Part shown: positions 1 to 6,985 of the stretch, in pieces
Position numbering within the stretch: the stretch's first letter is position 1
How the letters are laid out: each line of letters begins with the position of its first letter
Source: Alphaproteobacteria bacterium UBA2723
Lineage (GTDB): Bacteria; Pseudomonadota; Alphaproteobacteria; RF32; CAG-239
Direction: 5' to 3'
DNA length: 10,412 nt
NCBI GenBank assembly: GCA_002353835.1
Contig: DEKL01000067.1
Coordinates: 8,710 to 19,121 of the forward strand
Position numbers and translations under genes: made by a program
The notes under the pieces: model-generated
The model's input: only the letters and a program-made list of their open reading frames with translations
Told to the model about the DNA's origin: nothing
Databases searched by the model: none

Positions 1-15
1 TGTTTGTTAGGGTTT

Positions 16-43
16 AAAATACAGGCTTTTGGGGCTTTGTCAA
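16..43 (-). promoter_or_regulatory. Possible reverse-strand promoter for a gene left of the window
   Basis: Read on the reverse strand, TTGACA (38-43, a perfect -35 match) is followed after 16 bp by TATTTT (16-21, four of six -10 positions). It lies just past the terminator that closes the 107-385 gene, which is where the next reverse gene would need a promoter. No coding start is visible in the 15 bases left of it, so the target gene is outside the window. By-eye call in AT-rich DNA, so chance matches are likely. Confidence 0.3.
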
Positions 44-52
44 ATATTTTTA
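36..52. repeat. 17-bp direct repeat, left copy
   Basis: The sequence TTTGTCAAATATTTTTA occurs here and again, identical, at 474-490, 438 bp away. The two copies flank the 59-92 terminator and the small 107-385 gene. On the reverse strand each copy contains the -35 hexamer TTGACA preceded by an A/T tract. The pair can therefore be read as duplicated promoter/UP-element sequence or as the scar of an insertion; the sequence does not decide between these. Confidence 0.7.
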
Positions 53-58
53 CCAATA

Positions 59-92
59 AAAAACCACTACTGACATTTCAGTAGTGGTTTTT
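59..92. terminator. Bidirectional intrinsic terminator
   Basis: A perfect 15-bp inverted repeat (59-73 paired with 78-92) encloses a 4-base loop (74-77, CATT). The outer A:T pairs supply a T-run on both strands, so it can stop transcription from either side. On the reverse strand it lies 14 bases past the stop codon of the 107-385 gene and is its natural terminator. It could also stop forward transcripts entering from the left edge. Confidence 0.85.
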
Positions 93-106
93 CGTTGGAG
101 GGGGCG

Positions 107-385
107 TTACTCTTGCTCAATGTCGTCCATGTCTACGGACTGAGCCTCTAACACATTAAGTTCATACTTTCTGTTACGTGGAATGCCGGCATTCTGAGTC
201 CGTGTGATGGCAACTTGGTCACCCTCCTCAAGCTGTGCCCACTTGAGCAAATGCTGGCAAGTGTTGTTGTCTAGGGTGAATTTGATGACCTTGCACCGAT
301 ACTTCGCAGGACTAGCGACTGTGACAAACAGGGTCACATAACTCAGGAAGGTGCGTACCTCCTTTACAGTTCCTTGAATAATCAT
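107..385 (-). CDS. Small protein of unknown function, possibly a mini OB-fold protein
   Basis: This encodes 92 residues from ATG (383-385) to TAA (107-109). I do not recognise the family. The chain has no signal peptide or membrane segment. It alternates short hydrophobic strands (residues 1-25 and 29-37), a helix-like stretch (42-51), an acidic turn with EEGD near 53-56, a strand VAITRT, a basic loop and a last strand near YELNVLE, and it ends in an acidic tail (DMDDIEQE). That strand-rich order with a central helix is compatible with a small OB-fold nucleic-acid binder, but this is inference. Base composition is close to half G+C by eye, clearly above the neighbours, and there is no clear Shine-Dalgarno, only an AT-rich leader. 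Both points hint at acquisition from another lineage. It is transcribed alone, divergent from the 561-1160 gene, and ends at a strong terminator. Confidence 0.6.
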   Translation of the reverse strand: MIIQGTVKEVRTFLSYVTLFVTVASPAKYRCKVIKFTLDNNTCQHLLKWAQLEEGDQVAITRTQNAGIPRNRKYELNVLEAQSVDMDDIEQE

Positions 386-442
386 AATTCTTAAAATTTA
401 AATGGTTCATATATGTTAGTAATTCACAAGATAATTCGCTTT

Positions 443-472
443 TGTATAAAATGACTTATCATTTTTTGTAAA
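443..472 (-). promoter_or_regulatory. Candidate promoter for the 107-385 gene
   Basis: On the reverse strand TTTACA (467-472, five of six -35 positions) and TATACA (443-448, four of six -10 positions) are separated by 18 bp. This lies 58 bp before the start codon. A better -35, TTGACA at 476-481 inside the right repeat copy, has no good -10 at 16-18 bp. A small AT hairpin (448-465, 7-bp stem) overlaps the spacer and could be incidental. Confidence 0.3.
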
Positions 473-473
473 T

Positions 474-490
474 TTTGTCAAATATTTTTA
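474..490. repeat. 17-bp direct repeat, right copy
   Basis: Identical to the copy at 36-52. It sits in the intergenic region between the divergent 107-385 and 561-1160 genes, upstream of the start of the former. No inverted termini or recombinase gene accompany the pair. Confidence 0.7.
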
Positions 491-530
491 ATGCCTTAGC
501 GTGTTCTTATATTCCTTGTATTTTTTCCCG

Positions 531-539
531 TGATATGAT
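531..539 (+). promoter_or_regulatory. Candidate extended -10 promoter for the 561-1160 gene
   Basis: TGATATGAT matches the extended -10 pattern TGnTATnAT. An overlapping alternative is TATTAT (539-544) with TTGTAT (516-521) at a 17-bp spacing. Either would start the transcript a few bases before the ribosome binding site GGAG (552-555). No convincing -35 accompanies the extended -10, which is acceptable for that promoter class. Confidence 0.35.
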
Positions 540-560
540 ATTATTATTCTTGGAGATAAG

Positions 561-1160
561 ATGATGGCACAAGAGCATTCTGATATTGATTTTTCCAAAC
601 TGGAATTTGTTTATGTCGGCAAATCTAAACCGACCATGGAGGATTTTGTGCCGATTAAAAATTTTGATATAAAATCCAGTGGCAATCCCAGTAAGCCCTC
701 CGGCGGTCTGTGGGCATCACCGGTTATGGAAAACGGTAAAAGCGATTGGGAAAATTGGCTTGATGAGAAAGAATCATGGACAGATAAGACTAATCGCGAA
801 ATGTTTAATTTGAAAGATAAAGGTTCGGATAGATTTTATATTACCCCCAAAAAAGGATGTCGTATTCTCTGTATTGATGAGCCGGAAAAATATGAGCCTT
901 ACCTTAGAAGAAATAATGGACAGCCCCTTGTGGCATATCATTCTCTTTTGATTGACTATGAGGCCATAATGAAAGATTATGATGCGGTTTATGTGCCGCA
1001 ACGAGAAGATGATTATTCTCCGGCATTTCAGTTGTGGTCAGCCAAAACTTTGCTGATTGGTAATCTCGATGCCTTTAACATTCAGACAGAACAAGAGCAC
1101 TCCAAACAAAAAGCTTCTGTACAAATGCAGTATATGTTCGCCAATAAATGGCACAGATAA
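561..1160 (+). CDS. Protein of unknown function with a KPSGGLWASP motif
   Basis: This encodes 199 residues. GGAG (552-555) sits 5 bases before the first of two adjacent ATG codons, so the start could be 561 or 564. There is no signal peptide or membrane segment, so it is likely cytoplasmic. Visible marks are KPSGGLWASP (about residues 45-54), two nearby tryptophans (WENWLDEKESW, about 63-73), FYITPKKGCRILCIDEP (about 92-108), IDYEAIMKDYDAVYV (about 131-145) and a C-terminal LWSAKTLLI (about 158-166). A GGLW-x-S element, tryptophans, a strand before a Val/Ile-Asp, then an acidic 'YDAVYV' strand resembles the layout of uncharacterised ADP-ribosyltransferase-like proteins. I do not see a clear catalytic glutamate, so this is only a weak inference. 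It is transcribed alone and ends 4 bases from the end of the convergent permease gene, with no hairpin between them. Confidence 0.75.
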   Translation: MMAQEHSDIDFSKLEFVYVGKSKPTMEDFVPIKNFDIKSSGNPSKPSGGLWASPVMENGKSDWENWLDEKESWTDKTNREMFNLKDKGSDRFYITPKKGCRILCIDEPEKYEPYLRRNNGQPLVAYHSLLIDYEAIMKDYDAVYVPQREDDYSPAFQLWSAKTLLIGNLDAFNIQTEQEHSKQKASVQMQYMFANKWHR

Positions 1161-1164
1161 TATA

Positions 1165-2382
1165 CTATTGATACCTTAACGCATCTATCGGGTTTAGGCG
1201 CATGGCTTTTAATGCCGGCATAAGACCTGATACAATACCGACCACCACCGCAACCGTTACGGAAACAATAACCGACCATATAGATATCGGTACTTCGTAA
1301 CCTAGTGCCATACCTCCGATTTGTGAGAATATTACACCGAATATCATACCGATAAAACTACCGATAAACGAGATTAAAATTGACTCGGCTAAAAATTGTG
1401 TCATTATCCAGTTATTCGGCGCACCTAAAGCTTTACGCGTGCCGATTTCTCGGGTACGCTCGGTAACTGACACTAACATCATGTTCATAATACCGATACT
1501 GCCGACAACCAAAGAAATGGAGGCAATTGCCGCCAATAACGCCGACAAAATGAAACCGACGGAACGAACTTTTTCCACCATTTCGGTCATCAAACGAATG
1601 GTGAAGTCATTTTTGACGCCCTCTTTTAGGCGATGACGCGTTCTTAACATATATTCCACACGCTTTGCCACTGATTCCATTTTTTCTTCGGTAGAGGCTT
1701 TAACAAAGGCAATATTGGTAAATTGCGGACGTTCCGATCCCTCCAAACGTTGGCGTACCGTTGTCCATGGCATTAAAATCACATTGTCTTGGTCATCCCC
1801 CATCAGACCATCACCTTTTTCCTTTAAGGTACCGATAACCATAAACGGTTTTCCTTTTAAGCGTAAGGTCTTACCTATCGGGTTTTGCAAACCGAACAAT
1901 TCATCTACAACAGTCTGTCCGATAACGGCATAGGGTTTAGCGGCTTTAACGTCCTTATCCGTAAACATTACACCTTCTTCAATTTCCCAGTTATTTATCT
2001 CTAAAAATTCGGGATTTGTTCCCCTAACGCTGACACCATAATTGCTTGAACCATACACGGCTTGGACGGCAGCCGGCATGATGTATGAGGTTGCATCTAC
2101 ATCTTTTAAGTTTTTCAGAGCTTCGGTATCTGCTACGGTTACACTCGGTAAACCTCTGCCACCGCGTACGCCACCGCTGACAATTTCAGCCGGACCGATA
2201 ATGATTAAATTACTCCCCATAGAAGCAAATGTTTGCGTGATTTTGGTTTGAACGGCTTGCCCGGCCGAAACCATCATCACCACCGCAGCAACACCTATCA
2301 TAATTCCGAGCATAGTTAAAAATGTCCTCAGTTTGTAGGCGGCAATAGATATCCATGCTTCTTTTAAGATTGCTTTTAACAT
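1165..2382 (-). CDS. MacB/FtsX-type ABC transporter permease
   Basis: This 405-residue inner-membrane protein has the MacB/LolCE/FtsX permease layout. An N-terminal membrane helix (about 20-42) follows a cytoplasmic amphipathic start, a large periplasmic MacB-core domain runs from about 43 to 272, and three further helices lie near 275-303, 330-352 and 365-392. The conserved stretch after helix 2, SVTERTREIGTRKALGA (about 305-321), is the FtsX-domain coupling region that contacts the ATPase, and the C-terminus NPIDALRY is family-typical. It corresponds to the membrane half of E. coli MacB; the ATPase is a separate gene here. Its start overlaps the ATPase end by 7 bp, and AAGGAA precedes the ATG. 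With the upstream genes it should power export of a periplasmic or hydrophobic substrate (MacAB-TolC homologues handle macrolides, peptides and porphyrins). The substrate cannot be read from sequence. Confidence 0.93.
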   Translation of the reverse strand: MLKAILKEAWISIAAYKLRTFLTMLGIMIGVAAVVMMVSAGQAVQTKITQTFASMGSNLIIIGPAEIVSGGVRGGRGLPSVTVADTEALKNLKDVDATSYIMPAAVQAVYGSSNYGVSVRGTNPEFLEINNWEIEEGVMFTDKDVKAAKPYAVIGQTVVDELFGLQNPIGKTLRLKGKPFMVIGTLKEKGDGLMGDDQDNVILMPWTTVRQRLEGSERPQFTNIAFVKASTEEKMESVAKRVEYMLRTRHRLKEGVKNDFTIRLMTEMVEKVRSVGFILSALLAAIASISLVVGSIGIMNMMLVSVTERTREIGTRKALGAPNNWIMTQFLAESILISFIGSFIGMIFGVIFSQIGGMALGYEVPISIWSVIVSVTVAVVVGIVSGLMPALKAMRLNPIDALRYQ

Positions 2383-3107
2383 TTCGTTTCCTTTTCTTTT
2401 GAATATTCTTTGCGCAAGCCGTCATAGACTTTATGGCCGTCACTGATTTTTATCATTCGGGTGGCAAAATCTGCCACGTCATCCTCGTGGGTTACCAATA
2501 CAATGGTTATGCCTTGTTTATTTAAGTCCGTAAATAAATCCATAATTTCATCTGAAGTTTTACTATCCAAATTACCGGTCGGTTCGTCCGCAAAAATTAT
2601 TGCCGGATTATTGATAAGGGCGCGGGCAATGGCTACTCTTTGTTGCATACCGCCGGAAATTTGCGAGGGAAGTCTGTCTTGATAGCCTTGTAAATTGACA
2701 CGTTCCAACATTTTTACTGCACGCTTATAGCGTTCTTTTTCTTCTATATTTTGGTAAATTAACGGTAGAGATACGTTGTCGGCAATCGTTCTTTTCATCA
2801 TTAAATTAAAATTTTGAAAAACAAAACCGATAGTCTGCCCTCGGACTTTGGCTAATTCCATATCTGTCTTGGCTGATATATCCTGCCCATCTAAAATATA
2901 TGTACCGGAAGTCGGTTTATCCAAACAGCCTAAAATATTCATCAATGTTGATTTGCCGGAACCGGATGGTCCCATAATGGCAACAAATTCTCCGCTCTTT
3001 ACTTGAAAATTAATATCTTTTAAGACTTGCTGACTGTTGCCACCATCCATAAAATACGTTTTAAAAACATGCTTAACATCTATGACTGTCGTATTTTTTA
3101 CCGTCAT
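2376..3107 (-). CDS. MacB/LolD-type ABC transporter ATP-binding protein
   Basis: This encodes a 243-residue nucleotide-binding subunit. Walker A is GPSGSGKST (46-54), the Q-loop glutamine is Q98 in VFQNFN, the signature is ISGGM followed by QQR (150-157), Walker B is IIFADEPTGNLD (170-181) and the H-loop histidine is H207 in VTHEDD. The DEPTGNLD form is characteristic of the LolD/MacB/FtsE branch. The signature is unusual: this branch normally has LSGGQ, and here the last position is methionine and the first isoleucine. ATP hydrolysis should drive the partner permease encoded just downstream. The start codon overlaps the stop of the adaptor gene in an ATGA arrangement (3104-3107), with GAGGA upstream, so translation is probably coupled. 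Confidence 0.95.
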   Translation of the reverse strand: MTVKNTTVIDVKHVFKTYFMDGGNSQQVLKDINFQVKSGEFVAIMGPSGSGKSTLMNILGCLDKPTSGTYILDGQDISAKTDMELAKVRGQTIGFVFQNFNLMMKRTIADNVSLPLIYQNIEEKERYKRAVKMLERVNLQGYQDRLPSQISGGMQQRVAIARALINNPAIIFADEPTGNLDSKTSDEIMDLFTDLNKQGITIVLVTHEDDVADFATRMIKISDGHKVYDGLRKEYSKEKETKC

Positions 3108-4228
3108 GGTCTTTTCCTCGGCTCATTAGCTTCTATAATTACTTCTTCACCAAGTTCCAAGCCTTCTTTGACTTCTATATTGGTCATATCCGAAATACCT
3201 TTGGTGATAACGCGGGGAACGATTTTACCTTTTTCAAAAAGATAAACAATGTCTTCATCTTCCCCTATATCGGCAATTTTTTTGATATCCATTTCGGCTT
3301 TTACCGCGGCAGAAGGCTTAAATTGTAATGCCATGGCAGAAATCATCAAAACATCATTAGCTTCTTCGGCCTTTATCGTTACGGAAGCCGTCATTCCGGG
3401 CAAAAGTTTTCTTGAAGAGTTGTCTATTTCAATAATTACCGTGTACATAACCACATTGGAAACCTCTGTCGGGGATAAACGTACCTGACGAATTTTACCG
3501 TAAAATTTATCATTCGGGTAAGCATCTACCGTAAATGAAGCTGGCATATCCGGTTTAATATAACCGATATCGGCTTCGGAAATGCTTGCTTCTATCTGCA
3601 TTTTGGATAAATCCTCGGCAACTTCAAACAATGTCGGCGTTGAAAAACTGGCGGCAACGGTTTGCCCCTGCTCTATTTCCTTAGAGATAACCGTACCGGA
3701 AACAGGAGAGGTAATGGTAGCATATTCAAAATTTTTCTTGGAAATATTGTAATCTGCCTTGGCTCCCAAAACATTTGCCGAGGCTTCCTTATATAAAACT
3801 TCGGCTTCTTCCAAAGAGGCGGAAGAAGTTAATTTATCCTGATAAAGTTTTTTAATACGATCATAATTAAGCTTTGCTTTGTGCTCTTTGGCTTGAGCTA
3901 ATTCATAATTTGCCAGCGATTTTTCCATATTTTCTTTCAATGTTGAGGAATCTAATAAAGCTAAAATCTGCCCCTCCTTAACATCATCATTATAATCAGC
4001 TAAAACTTTTTCAACGATGCCCGAAACCTGTGTACCAACGGTAACGGTGTTTATCGGGTTTATGGTGCCGGTTGCCGTAACTTCATAAGCAACATTTCCT
4101 TTTACAACTTTGCTCATCTCAAAATTTGACGAATTAAGACGAACCTTACCCTTATTTGACATCAAAAAAGCCAAACCGGCTATAACGATAACCCCGATTA
4201 CGATAAATATTTTTTGTTTCTTAGACAT
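3104..4228 (-). CDS. MacA-like periplasmic adaptor (membrane fusion protein)
   Basis: This 374-residue HlyD/RND-type adaptor is close to the usual MacA length. An N-terminal membrane anchor spans about 7-24. The first half of the lipoyl domain (about 58-95, with DDVKEGQILALLD) and the second (about 170-200, with TSPVSGTV and EQGQTV) flank a roughly 70-residue alpha-helical hairpin rich in Ala, Lys and Glu. A beta-barrel domain (about 205-285, with LLPGMTASVTI) and a membrane-proximal domain follow. In tripartite pumps this protein joins the inner-membrane MacB complex to the TolC channel, which fits the genes on either side. GGGAG lies 6 bases before the ATG. The ATG shares one base with the upstream stop codon (TAATG), so co-translation with the channel gene is likely. 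Confidence 0.93.
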   Translation of the reverse strand: MSKKQKIFIVIGVIVIAGLAFLMSNKGKVRLNSSNFEMSKVVKGNVAYEVTATGTINPINTVTVGTQVSGIVEKVLADYNDDVKEGQILALLDSSTLKENMEKSLANYELAQAKEHKAKLNYDRIKKLYQDKLTSSASLEEAEVLYKEASANVLGAKADYNISKKNFEYATITSPVSGTVISKEIEQGQTVAASFSTPTLFEVAEDLSKMQIEASISEADIGYIKPDMPASFTVDAYPNDKFYGKIRQVRLSPTEVSNVVMYTVIIEIDNSSRKLLPGMTASVTIKAEEANDVLMISAMALQFKPSAAVKAEMDIKKIADIGEDEDIVYLFEKGKIVPRVITKGISDMTNIEVKEGLELGEEVIIEANEPRKRP

Positions 4229-5580
4229 TAGAATCTCCCTATTGAACGATATAAAGTAGCTTTATTGATGAGCACGGTATAAAAAGCAACAACATATGCA
4301 TCTCGCGCATCTGCCAGTTGTGATTCAGCGGTTAACAGATTTATAATATCCGTATTACCGACTTCGTAGGATTTAAAGGCGACTTTTTCATTTTCTTCCG
4401 CACTCTTTAGCACATTTTTGCTGACTTCGTAAGATTTGAGAGCCGTCTGATAGTCATGATATGCACTCCAAACCTCATTTTTTATTTGATTACGAACTTT
4501 ATCTAAATTATGACGTTCCTGCTCTCGCTGATATTTTGCAGATTTAATTTTATGGGTAGTTTCAAAACCGGTAAATAACGGCAATTTATAGTTTATTCCG
4601 ATAGAATTATCTCGGTTATAAGAACGGCTCGGTTTCCAACTGTTATTGTAACCGCTTTCCGCTGCTAAAGAAAATGCACCATAACGTGATGCCTCAAGCT
4701 CTTTTAAGGAAGAATTTGTTGCATTTAATATCATTTCCTGTGCTTTAACCTCATCTCTCTCTTTGGCGGCAATTTCTATCATTTCATCAAGAGAATCTTT
4801 TTTATTTAAGGACATTAAATCTCTGTCTTTCGGCGGTTGCTTTAATTTAAACGGGGTTTGCGGCGGTAAATTTAATATCATTGCCAAATTGCCTTCATAT
4901 TGCTTTACCGCATTTTCCATTTGTATAACTTTTAACTTTGATTGTTCGTAGCTGGTTTGTGTTTGCAATTTATCGTTTAATGCGGCCATACCGACATCAT
5001 ATTTCCGGCTGGCTTCATCATAAGACTTTTTATACATAGCTTCATTGGCACGGGCACTTTTTAAATCTTCTCGGGCTCCTAAAAGTTTAAAATAATTTGT
5101 GTGGATGGATAAAATTAAATTCTGCAGAGAGCTGTTATATGAAAAACCGGAATTTGCCAAATAGTAACGAAAACTATCTATGCGTGCTGACCTGCCACCA
5201 AAATCATATAGTAGCAAATTCAAGCCGAGATTGACGTTATAAGGGCTATTTTCCGTATGATGATCACCTTGAAATTTTTGCGTATTTTTACCGATACCCG
5301 CGCCTAAGTTTATATCCGGAAAATACTCTGATTTTGCCGCACCTAAATTTTCCTCGCTGGCTTTCAGGCTCATATAATCCGCACTTAATTCCGGGTTATT
5401 GCAGATGCCGATTTTTATTAAATCAATCAGCGAAACTTCTTTATTTACGGCTATTTCTTTATCTAAGCAACCGACCGGTGCTTTTGCTAAATAAACATCT
5501 CTCTTATCTGCAGAAAAGGCTGTTCCGGAGAATATTATCGTTCCCATCAAAACAGACAAAAATAAGCGATATTGCATCAT
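4228..5580 (-). CDS. TolC-family outer membrane efflux channel
   Basis: This 450-residue protein begins with a signal peptide (hydrophobic core about 5-20, probable cleavage after AFSA at 24). The mature part shows the two internal repeats of the outer-membrane efflux family. The first carries NPELSADY (62-69), LGAAKSEYFPDI (79-90), YDFGGR (125-130) and YDVGMAALND (194-203). The second carries LPLFTG (333-338) and YEVGNTDIINLL (405-416). The paired Y-x-VG motifs mark equivalent helix turns in the two repeats. It should form a trimeric channel across the outer membrane and periplasm. It is the first gene of the exporter operon; AAAGGA lies 6 bases before the first of two adjacent ATG codons. 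The 100 bp upstream are AT-rich and I see no convincing reverse-strand promoter there. A dedicated channel gene leading the operon differs from E. coli, where tolC is unlinked from macAB. Confidence 0.93.
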   Translation of the reverse strand: MMQYRLFLSVLMGTIIFSGTAFSADKRDVYLAKAPVGCLDKEIAVNKEVSLIDLIKIGICNNPELSADYMSLKASEENLGAAKSEYFPDINLGAGIGKNTQKFQGDHHTENSPYNVNLGLNLLLYDFGGRSARIDSFRYYLANSGFSYNSSLQNLILSIHTNYFKLLGAREDLKSARANEAMYKKSYDEASRKYDVGMAALNDKLQTQTSYEQSKLKVIQMENAVKQYEGNLAMILNLPPQTPFKLKQPPKDRDLMSLNKKDSLDEMIEIAAKERDEVKAQEMILNATNSSLKELEASRYGAFSLAAESGYNNSWKPSRSYNRDNSIGINYKLPLFTGFETTHKIKSAKYQREQERHNLDKVRNQIKNEVWSAYHDYQTALKSYEVSKNVLKSAEENEKVAFKSYEVGNTDIINLLTAESQLADARDAYVVAFYTVLINKATLYRSIGRF

Positions 5581-5589
5581 CTTTTATCC

Positions 5590-5618
5590 TTTACATATAC
5601 ATAAATTCTGTTTAATAT
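5590..5618 (+). promoter_or_regulatory. Candidate promoter for the rsmB transcript
   Basis: TTTACA (5590-5595, five of six) and TAATAT (5613-5618, four of six) are separated by exactly 17 bp in the gap between the divergent tolC-like gene and rsmB. The predicted start near 5625 leaves a leader of about 60 bases that is very AT-rich and shows no obvious structure. Confidence 0.45.
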
Positions 5619-5683
5619 TAGGAAAAATTTTTTAATAAACATTTAATGCAAACAGATAGCTTATTCTTTTTAAAGGATTTTTT

Positions 5684-6937
5684 ATGGCAACCGACAGAGA
5701 AAATTATGTAAATCTTTTCAAAAGTATTTTTAAAGACAGTGTTTCTTTCAGTGATATCAAGAAAACTGTTCCCGAAGAGGAACGAAGCTTTTTCAATATG
5801 CTTTTTATGTCTGCTTTTCGCCAGCTGACTTTTATTAAAACAGTTGTTTTGCCGCAGTTTGTTAAGAAAAAAATACCGCATAAAAATGAAATTTTGAATT
5901 TTATTTTATACTTAGCAACAACCGAATTACTTTTTTTAGATAAACCGGATTATGCGGTTATTAATTCCTATGTTGATATTGCTAAAAGTAAAACCGATAA
6001 ATTTGGCGGAAACTTTGTCAATGCCGTTTTGCGTAATATTTTGAGAAACAGAACACTGTTATTAGAAAAACATAATCAGAAGTTTTTCAGTGCAGACTTT
6101 CTTAAAATTTTAAAACAGGATTATACCCCGATAGAAATTGAAGAAATGGAACATTTTGCAGGAATTGAGGCGCCACTTGATTTGACATTTAAATACAGCG
6201 CTCACCCCTCTATTGATAACGCCATTTTATTGCCGACCGGGAGCATTCGCTTGCCGGCGAACACCAAAATAACCTCGCTTGATGATTTTCAAGAAGGAAA
6301 TTGTTGGGCGCAAGATGCTGCCTCGGCAATACCTGTTAGATGCTTAGGCGAGCTTAAGGGTAAAAAGGTTTTAGACATTTGTGCCGCTCCAGGTGGAAAA
6401 ACAGCACAGTTGTTGGATGCCGGAGCAACTGTTACTGCTGTTGATATATCCGAAAAAAGATTGGTTAAGCTTAAAGAAAACATTGAGAGATTAGGACTTT
6501 CTAAGAATTTAAATACACTGTGTTACAACGCTTTAGATCTTGATATAAACGAAAAATTTGATGTTATTTTGCTTGATGCTCCCTGCTCGGCAACCGGAAC
6601 TTTTCGCAGACATCCGGAAATTATGAACACCAAAACAATTGAAGACGTTAAGAAACAAGCCGACTTACAAAGAAAAATTTTAAAACACTGTGCCATTTTT
6701 TTAAAATCCAATGGGTTAATTGTTTATGCAACTTGTTCTCTCGCCAAAGCGGAAGGCGAAAAACAGATAAAAACCTTTGTTAAAGAATGCCCTGATTTTT
6801 GTGTTGTACCGATTAAGCTTAAAGGAACGGAAAAAATGCAAACAAAAGAAGGCTTTTTAAGAATTTTGCCACAATATTTAAGGGAATTTTCCGGTATAGA
6901 CGGATTTTTTGTTGCTGTTTTAAAAAGGAAAATTTAA
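5684..6937 (+). CDS. rsmB: 16S rRNA (cytosine-967 C5) methyltransferase RsmB
   Basis: This 417-residue RNA m5C methyltransferase transfers a methyl group from S-adenosylmethionine to a cytosine of 16S rRNA (C967 in E. coli numbering). The first about 130 residues form the NusB-like helical RNA-binding domain, with the family-typical AVINSYVDIAK (91-101) and FVNAVLRNILR (111-121). The Rossmann domain has motif I DICAAPGGKT (231-240), an acidic ribose-binding residue in AVDIS (D254), motif IV LLDAPCSATGTFRRHPE (297-312, Cys301) and motif VI YATCSL (348-353, Cys351, the expected nucleophile). Both cysteines needed for catalysis and product release are present, and the C-terminal SGIDGFFVAVL is typical. 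AAAGGA lies 7 bases before the ATG. The N-terminal NusB-like domain separates it from RsmF and other single-domain relatives. Confidence 0.95.
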   Translation: MATDRENYVNLFKSIFKDSVSFSDIKKTVPEEERSFFNMLFMSAFRQLTFIKTVVLPQFVKKKIPHKNEILNFILYLATTELLFLDKPDYAVINSYVDIAKSKTDKFGGNFVNAVLRNILRNRTLLLEKHNQKFFSADFLKILKQDYTPIEIEEMEHFAGIEAPLDLTFKYSAHPSIDNAILLPTGSIRLPANTKITSLDDFQEGNCWAQDAASAIPVRCLGELKGKKVLDICAAPGGKTAQLLDAGATVTAVDISEKRLVKLKENIERLGLSKNLNTLCYNALDLDINEKFDVILLDAPCSATGTFRRHPEIMNTKTIEDVKKQADLQRKILKHCAIFLKSNGLIVYATCSLAKAEGEKQIKTFVKECPDFCVVPIKLKGTEKMQTKEGFLRILPQYLREFSGIDGFFVAVLKRKI

Positions 6938-6953
6938 TAAACTTGTGTTATTG

Positions 6954-6963
6954 TGTTATAACA
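6954..6963. promoter_or_regulatory. Small palindrome between rsmB and the membrane-protein gene
   Basis: TGTTATAACA is a perfect 10-bp palindrome in the 48-bp gap, 22 bases before the next start codon. It contains a -10-like TATAAC (6957-6962) without a good -35. It could be an operator or part of a weak internal promoter, or it could be chance. Confidence 0.2.
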
Positions 6964-6985
6964 ATGTCAGATTAGGAGCAGACAA

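Noticed and set aside
1..84. Open forward frame from the left edge to a stop at 82-84
   Set aside because: Only 27 codons, it ends inside the terminator hairpin, and the residues show no motif; likely chance.
61..90. Hairpin at the left end as an integron attC or transposon end
   Set aside because: It lacks the attC core sites and asymmetry, no integrase or transposase is present, and a perfect stem with T-runs on both strands is explained by termination.
1082..1279. Reverse-strand ORF spanning the convergent gene ends
   Set aside because: It overlaps two well-supported genes out of frame; its Cys/Gly-rich composition is a frame artefact.
5618..5881. Reverse-strand ORF of 87 codons overlapping the rsmB start
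   Set aside because: It is antisense to the conserved N-terminal domain of rsmB, has low-complexity Lys/Asn/Phe content and no ribosome binding site.
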